Shown: positions 60,321-64,000 of the stretch, one piece after another
Numbering within the stretch: position 1 is the stretch's first letter
Layout of the letters: every line of letters starts with the position of its first letter
Origin: Pseudomonas sp. URMO17WK12:I2
Lineage (GTDB): Bacteria; Pseudomonadota; Gammaproteobacteria; Pseudomonadales; Pseudomonadaceae
Direction: 5' to 3'
Assembly (NCBI RefSeq): GCF_003253735.1
Contig: NZ_QKYW01000006.1
Location: 62,001-126,000 of the forward strand
Length of the DNA: 64,000 nucleotides
Made by a program: the position numbers and the translations under genes
Notes under the pieces: generated by a model
The model's database searches: none
What the model was told of the DNA's origin: nothing
The model's input: the letters and a program-made list of their open reading frames with translations, nothing else

Positions 60321-60878
60321 ATGCGACTGTCACTGTTTGCCGTGCCCCTGGCTTTGCTGGCCTTGAGTGGCCCACTGCAGGCTGCCGAATGCCCGGCCTT
60401 GCTGGCTGACCAGGCCGAGCTGCCCAAGCTGCGCTCCAAGGACAAGATCGATCTGTGCGAGCAGTTCGCCGGCAAGCCATTGATGGTGGTCAATACCGCC
60501 AGCTTCTGCGGCTTCACTTCGCAGTTCGAGGGGCTGGAGGCGCTCAACAAGCGTTATCGCGATCAGGGGCTGGAGATTCTCGGGGTGCCGTCGGACTCGT
60601 TCAAGCAGGAGTCCGACGACGCCAAGGAGACGGCCAAGGTCTGCTACGTGAACTACGGCGTGACCTTTACCATGAGCGAGACCCAGCCGGTCACCGGTGA
60701 CGATGCCATCCCCCTGTTCAAGGAACTGGCCAGGCAAACGGCAGCGCCGCGCTGGAATTTCTTCAAATACGTGGTCGATCGCCGAGGGCAGGTGATCGCG
60801 CGATTTTCCAGCATGACCAAACCGGACGATCCCGAACTGATTGCCGCCATCGAGAAGGCGATCGCCTCAGTACCTTGA
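60321..60878 (+). CDS. Periplasmic glutathione peroxidase-like thiol peroxidase
   Basis: A 185-residue protein with a Sec signal peptide ([21 protein letters not shown]), so it is periplasmic, unlike most bacterial homologues. The core matches glutathione peroxidases: [20 protein letters not shown] with a Cys in place of selenocysteine, [12 protein letters not shown], and the Trp-Asn of [13 protein letters not shown]. These enzymes reduce hydroperoxides with thioredoxin-like partners. AAGGAG precedes the ATG. The 3' end is followed by a bidirectional terminator shared with the FadL gene. Confidence 0.9.
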   Translation: MRLSLFAVPLALLALSGPLQAAECPALLADQAELPKLRSKDKIDLCEQFAGKPLMVVNTASFCGFTSQFEGLEALNKRYRDQGLEILGVPSDSFKQESDDAKETAKVCYVNYGVTFTMSETQPVTGDDAIPLFKELARQTAAPRWNFFKYVVDRRGQVIARFSSMTKPDDPELIAAIEKAIASVP

Positions 60879-60894
60879 GGCCATTTCAGACATA

Positions 60895-60922
60895 AAAAAT
60901 CGCGGCAAAGGCCGCGATTTTT
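60895..60922. terminator. Bidirectional terminator, peroxidase and FadL genes
   Basis: AAAAATCGCGGC (60895-60906) and GCCGCGATTTTT (60911-60922) form a perfect 12-bp stem with a 4-base loop and A/T tracts on both sides. Confidence 0.92.
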
Positions 60923-60968
60923 GTGGTGAAAGTGGCTCGGCCCCTGTAGTGGCCGAGCGTACCTCCCT

Positions 60969-62270
60969 TTAGAAGCGGTAGGTCAGGGACGCACCCAGGC
61001 CATGGGCGCTGTTCTTGTAGGTGGCGTTGTAGCTGCCGCGGGCCGGGCTGCTGCGGTTGATCTCGACTTCCTCTTCCTTGAGGTAGGAGTAGGCCAGGTC
61101 GACGGTCATGTCCTCGGTGGGGCTCCAGCCGGCGCCCAGACTGAAGATCGTCCGGTCACCCGACGGGATGCGCGGCGAGCGATCGGTATTGTTGGTCGGC
61201 GTCTGGTCGATGGCAATACCGGTGCGCAGCACCCATTGCGGGTTCACCTTGTAGGACAGGCCCACAGCATGAGCCCAGGTATCGTGCCATTCCTGCTCCT
61301 CGACGATGGTGCCGAGCTGCCCAGCAAAAGCACCGCCCACGCCTTCGTTCTCGATGCGCAGCTCCTTGAAGCGGCTCCAGCGCGTCCAGGTACTGCCGGC
61401 ATAAAGGGTCCAGGCATCGTTGAGTTCATGGGTGAAGGACATATCCACCGATTCGGGGGTGGTCACGTCCAGCGAGGCATCGTACTTGCCGGCCGAGGTG
61501 CCGATTGCGGGGCCTGGCCCGGATACCCGGGTATCGCCTTCTAGTTCGTATTTGACCCGGGAGCGATAGGTCACACCAACGCGGGTCTGGGGGGTGAACT
61601 CGTAGAGCACGCCGGCATTGAAACCGACCGCGGTGTCGTCACCCTTGATCTTGACCTTGCCATCGTTGGCGCCGGCTGGGCCGAAGGGGTTGGTCAGTGA
61701 GGAGCTCAGCTCGCCTTCGATATGGTTGAAGGTCGGACCGAAACCCACCGACAGTTTGTCGTTGAAGCGATAGCTGAGGGTCGGCTGTACGGTGATGACG
61801 CGCACATAGCTCTTGTCAGCGAAGTAGCGGCCCTGGAAGCCGTTTTCATATTCTGTGGCCAGGCCGAAAGGGGCGTAGACACCGATACCGAACGCTACCT
61901 TCTCATCCAGTGGCTTGACGTAGTAACCCATTGGCACGCCCGTGGTGGGCACCATGTCGCCATCGTTGCTACCACCATTGGCACCGCCACCGCCCGCAGC
62001 AGGTGCGGTAGTGCTGCTGGTGTCGCTGATGCGGCTCTTGGCATGGATAGCCGCGACACCAAAGCTGATCTCGTCACGCTTGATGCGCGCCATGCCGGCC
62101 GGGTTGCCGAATACCGTGCTGGCGTCTTCCGCTGAGGAAGAGCGACCGGCGAACGACATGCCCATGCCGGCGACACTCTGCTCGTTGAGCGCGAAGCCGC
62201 TGGCCAGGCCGTAGGTGGAGGTGGATGCGATGGCGATTGCCAGACCGGTTCTTAGGATTGTTTTACTCAC
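60969..62270 (-). CDS. FadL/OmpP1-type outer membrane transporter
   Basis: A 433-residue outer-membrane protein that imports long-chain fatty acids or similar hydrophobic compounds through a lateral opening. A signal peptide (VSKTILRTGLAIAIASTSTY, cut near GLASG) is followed by the hatch motif ALNEQSVAGMGMSFAG and the diagnostic FGNPAGMARI. The strands continue to a C-terminal LGASLTYRF ending in Phe. A Gly/Ala-rich insert (TTAPAAGGGGANGGSNDG) lies near residue 90. The GTG at 62270 is chosen because GGAG lies 6 bases upstream; an ATG at 62282 overlaps that site. Confidence 0.92.
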   Translation of the reverse strand: MSKTILRTGLAIAIASTSTYGLASGFALNEQSVAGMGMSFAGRSSSAEDASTVFGNPAGMARIKRDEISFGVAAIHAKSRISDTSSTTAPAAGGGGANGGSNDGDMVPTTGVPMGYYVKPLDEKVAFGIGVYAPFGLATEYENGFQGRYFADKSYVRVITVQPTLSYRFNDKLSVGFGPTFNHIEGELSSSLTNPFGPAGANDGKVKIKGDDTAVGFNAGVLYEFTPQTRVGVTYRSRVKYELEGDTRVSGPGPAIGTSAGKYDASLDVTTPESVDMSFTHELNDAWTLYAGSTWTRWSRFKELRIENEGVGGAFAGQLGTIVEEQEWHDTWAHAVGLSYKVNPQWVLRTGIAIDQTPTNNTDRSPRIPSGDRTIFSLGAGWSPTEDMTVDLAYSYLKEEEVEINRSSPARGSYNATYKNSAHGLGASLTYRF

Positions 62271-62429
62271 GGGGTGCTCCATGGCAGGTTCGGGGAACTC
62301 TCGCTTGCTGACTGAATGGCAATTCGAAAAGTTCAGGGTAAACACGATCCTTCGATGTTGATACTGTCCCTGAAACGCAGGATATAGAGCCTTTCGTTAC
62401 TTGGCACCTGTGACCCGACAGTCAGTTTT

Positions 62430-62909
62430 TCAGGCGGCGCTCGCCAGCTTCAGAATGCAACGTTGCCAGGCGCTGACGAATTCGCTCGGCTGTCGGCAGG
62501 GCGCGAAGACCTGTTGCCAGACCAGCGCCTGAGCCGCGAGGTCATCGGCGGCCGGTAGCACCTTGCAGCGATGCTCGATCAGCAGCCAGGCAATGGCGGT
62601 GGCATAGCGCAGGTTGACGGTCAGTTCGAAATGCGGCGCGCCCAGAAATGCATGCTGGCTGGCCAGGCCGCGAACCCGGCTGGCCAGATCGGGGCTGGCG
62701 GCCAGGTGGTCATCCCACAGGTGCTGGTGATGAAGCGCCGAGATCCGGTACAGGCCATAGCCGCTGTAATTGTCCAGCTCCGCGCCCAGGGAGGACTGGC
62801 AAGCGGCAACGCCCAGCAGCAGGGCTTCGGCGGCAACCGACTGGCTCCCCAGATACAGCAAGGTCGGGCGGATCACATGTTGGTTCAGGTCACTGGCGGC
62901 GATTCCCAT
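62430..62909 (-). CDS. Uncharacterised protein
   Basis: A 159-residue protein without signal peptide or membrane helix. The N-terminal half is helical (DLNQHVIRPTLLYLG, AAEALLLGVAACQSSLG), followed by an aromatic YSGYGLYRISALHHQHLWDD segment and a C-terminal WQRCIL end. I do not recognise a family; the central segment has a faint lysozyme-like or phage-structural flavour, but no catalytic pattern is secure. The ATG at 62909 has GAGG six bases upstream. It stands alone between the FadL gene (same strand, downstream) and a 540-bp gap. Confidence 0.65.
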   Translation of the reverse strand: MGIAASDLNQHVIRPTLLYLGSQSVAAEALLLGVAACQSSLGAELDNYSGYGLYRISALHHQHLWDDHLAASPDLASRVRGLASQHAFLGAPHFELTVNLRYATAIAWLLIEHRCKVLPAADDLAAQALVWQQVFAPCRQPSEFVSAWQRCILKLASAA

Positions 62910-63446
62910 ACGAGCCTCTATGAGGAAGGTGACCGGTGGGGGAGGGTGCTGGCCGGGGCTTGGCTGCACAAGGGTCTTCGCCCAGGTGGCATGACCGATA
63001 AATCCCACTGGGAGCGGTGCTTAGGCGCTCAACTTGAAGCGTAGTGGGATATTCATACCGTAATAGGCTGTTTTTAAATCAATTGAGGATTTAGCTCGGC
63101 CTGTATATATCGAATTGGAACTGCCAGCCTTGCTGAAACGCCGCTGTAGCACGATTGACACCACCTTATTGCGTTCGGCAGTATCGAGGCCTAATCGCCT
63201 TGCCGAGCTGTCCATGTCCATCCATTCCCTGCCCCTGCTTGCTGTCCCTGGCCTCGCTGCCATGGATCGGTGCGTGTGCCTGGATGCTGGCAAGTCGAAG
63301 AAACAGTCGCTCATTTGACCGGGGCGCGCTGTCCCGTCAGATGGGCTGACAGGACAGAGGCGCTGAGTCGAAGTATCCCTTCGCTACACCCCCTTCCCGC
63401 ACTCCATCGACGGTGACCAGACGGTCTACACCGAGGAGTTGCATGC
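62910..63446. other. Intergenic region before the dapA homologue
   Basis: About 540 bp without a supported gene. A near-perfect 12-bp inverted repeat CTGTCCCGTCAG (63328-63339) / CTGACAGGACAG (63345-63356) with a 5-base loop lies 90 bp before the dapA-like start; no T tract follows, so it may be regulatory. Small open frames on both strands lack ribosome sites and family features. Confidence 0.5.
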
Positions 63447-64000
63447 ATGTCTAGGTTTTCCGGTATCTGGGTTGCGCTGGTGACGCCGTTTCGCGGCGGG
63501 CAGGTGGATCTGCCGGCGTTGCGATCTTTGGCAACGCATCTGATCGACAGCGGCGCGGCCGGGCTGGTCGTCTGTGGTACCAGTGGCGAGGCCGCGGCCC
63601 TGGATGAGCAGGAGCAATTGGCGGTGTTGGATGCGGTACTCGAGGTGGTACCGGCCAGCCGCGTGGTGATGGGGCTGGCGGGTAATAACCAGGTGGCGGT
63701 ACTGGCTCGTCTGCAACGTATCCAGAGCCGGCCACTGGCTGGCGTCCTGGTGCCGGCGCCCTACTATATAAGGCCATCGCAGGAAGGCCTGCAGCTGTTC
63801 TTCCAGGCAGTTGCCGACGCCTCACGGCTGCCGATCATCCTTTACGACATTCCCTATCGCAGCGCCGTGAGTCTGGAGCTGCAGACCCTGCGACAGCTTG
63901 CTCGGCACCCACGTATCGTGGCCGTCAAGGACTGTGGCGGTGATCTGCGCAAGACCCAGGCGCTGATCGCCGACGGCCAGCTCGACGTGCTCACCGGCGA
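63447..64000 (+). CDS. 4-hydroxy-tetrahydrodipicolinate synthase family protein (3' partial)
   Basis: The first 184 codons of a DapA/NAL-family class I aldolase; the gene runs off the window. It starts at ATG 63447 with GAGGAG upstream. FSGIWVALVTPFRGGQVD, the substrate loop CGTSGEAAAL (GTTGE in most DapA), MGLAGNNQ, the active-site Tyr in LYDIPYRSAVS and the Schiff-base Lys in IVAVKDCGGDL are all present. The GTS instead of GTT and the context away from lysine genes suggest a paralogue rather than the housekeeping dapA. Function beyond the family is uncertain. Confidence 0.88.
   Translation, partial: MSRFSGIWVALVTPFRGGQVDLPALRSLATHLIDSGAAGLVVCGTSGEAAALDEQEQLAVLDAVLEVVPASRVVMGLAGNNQVAVLARLQRIQSRPLAGVLVPAPYYIRPSQEGLQLFFQAVADASRLPIILYDIPYRSAVSLELQTLRQLARHPRIVAVKDCGGDLRKTQALIADGQLDVLTG

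Noticed and set aside
60321..60878. Selenocysteine in the glutathione peroxidase
   Set aside because: The active-site codon is an ordinary Cys codon (TGC) and there is no in-frame TGA.
63021..63314. 97-codon open frame on the minus strand near the dapA-like gene
   Set aside because: No ribosome site, low-quality composition and no recognisable features.

Overview
The window is a GC-rich chromosomal segment from a Pseudomonas, probably of the alcaligenes/mendocina/stutzeri side of the genus. Evidence is the large NAD-glutamate dehydrogenase, the pyrD-rmf-rlmL-dacB-yggL order, the riboswitch-led cobO-to-cobS operon, Pseudomonas-type REP palindromes and the roughly 76-bp attC sites with a GGGCTAAAGCCC core. 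As I recall the P. aeruginosa PAO1 map, 13-43 kb resembles the PA3040-PA3075 neighbourhood and 49-62 kb resembles PA1272-PA1289. No tRNA, rRNA, CRISPR array or prophage was found.

Layout. (1) 1-6454: DUF1302, DUF1329, Ycf48-like and RND/MMPL genes, a co-oriented envelope module of unproven function. (2) 6515-11755: an AT-rich island, best read as a chromosomal integron cassette array without an integrase. It has seven cassettes and seven attC sites. One attC is split by an IS1111-attC-like element whose transposase is dead. At the far end lies a decayed second copy of the RND gene's 3' end. (3) 11841-13839: a LysE-type exporter and an AraC-type regulator, separated by a cluster of REP-like palindromes. 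(4) 13853-20668 (minus): the moxR-DUF58-DUF4381-batA-batB/C-batD operon. (5) 21139-30393: gdhB, an exported alpha/beta hydrolase, two unknown-function genes, pyrD and rmf. (6) 30816-37676: rlmL, dacB, yggL, a FUSC membrane protein and dgt. (7) 37794-43178: an EAL phosphodiesterase, a YqjD/YqjE-like membrane cluster, an ammonium transporter with a candidate sigma-54 promoter, a DUF5610 protein and a glutaredoxin-like protein. (8) 43260-49145: cheV, sprT-like, J-domain, ttcA, a DNA glycosylase, a sirtuin and two NlpC/P60 lipoproteins. (9) 49187-58428: promoter, cobalamin riboswitch and a ten-gene, tightly overlapping cobalamin operon. (10) 58515-64000: a MarR regulator, an MFS transporter, a 41-residue membrane peptide, a periplasmic glutathione peroxidase, a FadL porin, an orphan gene and the start of a dapA homologue.

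How the genes work together. The cob operon carries corrin amidation, adenosylation, aminopropanol arm, lower-ligand synthesis and nucleotide loop assembly under B12 feedback. The Bat operon pairs a MoxR ATPase with VWA proteins in the membrane. The cassette island is the most novel part: several cassettes encode unrecognised proteins, one carries an orphan Imm35/YrhB immunity-like domain, one an HNH-like zinc protein and one a possible Cys-His-Asp enzyme.
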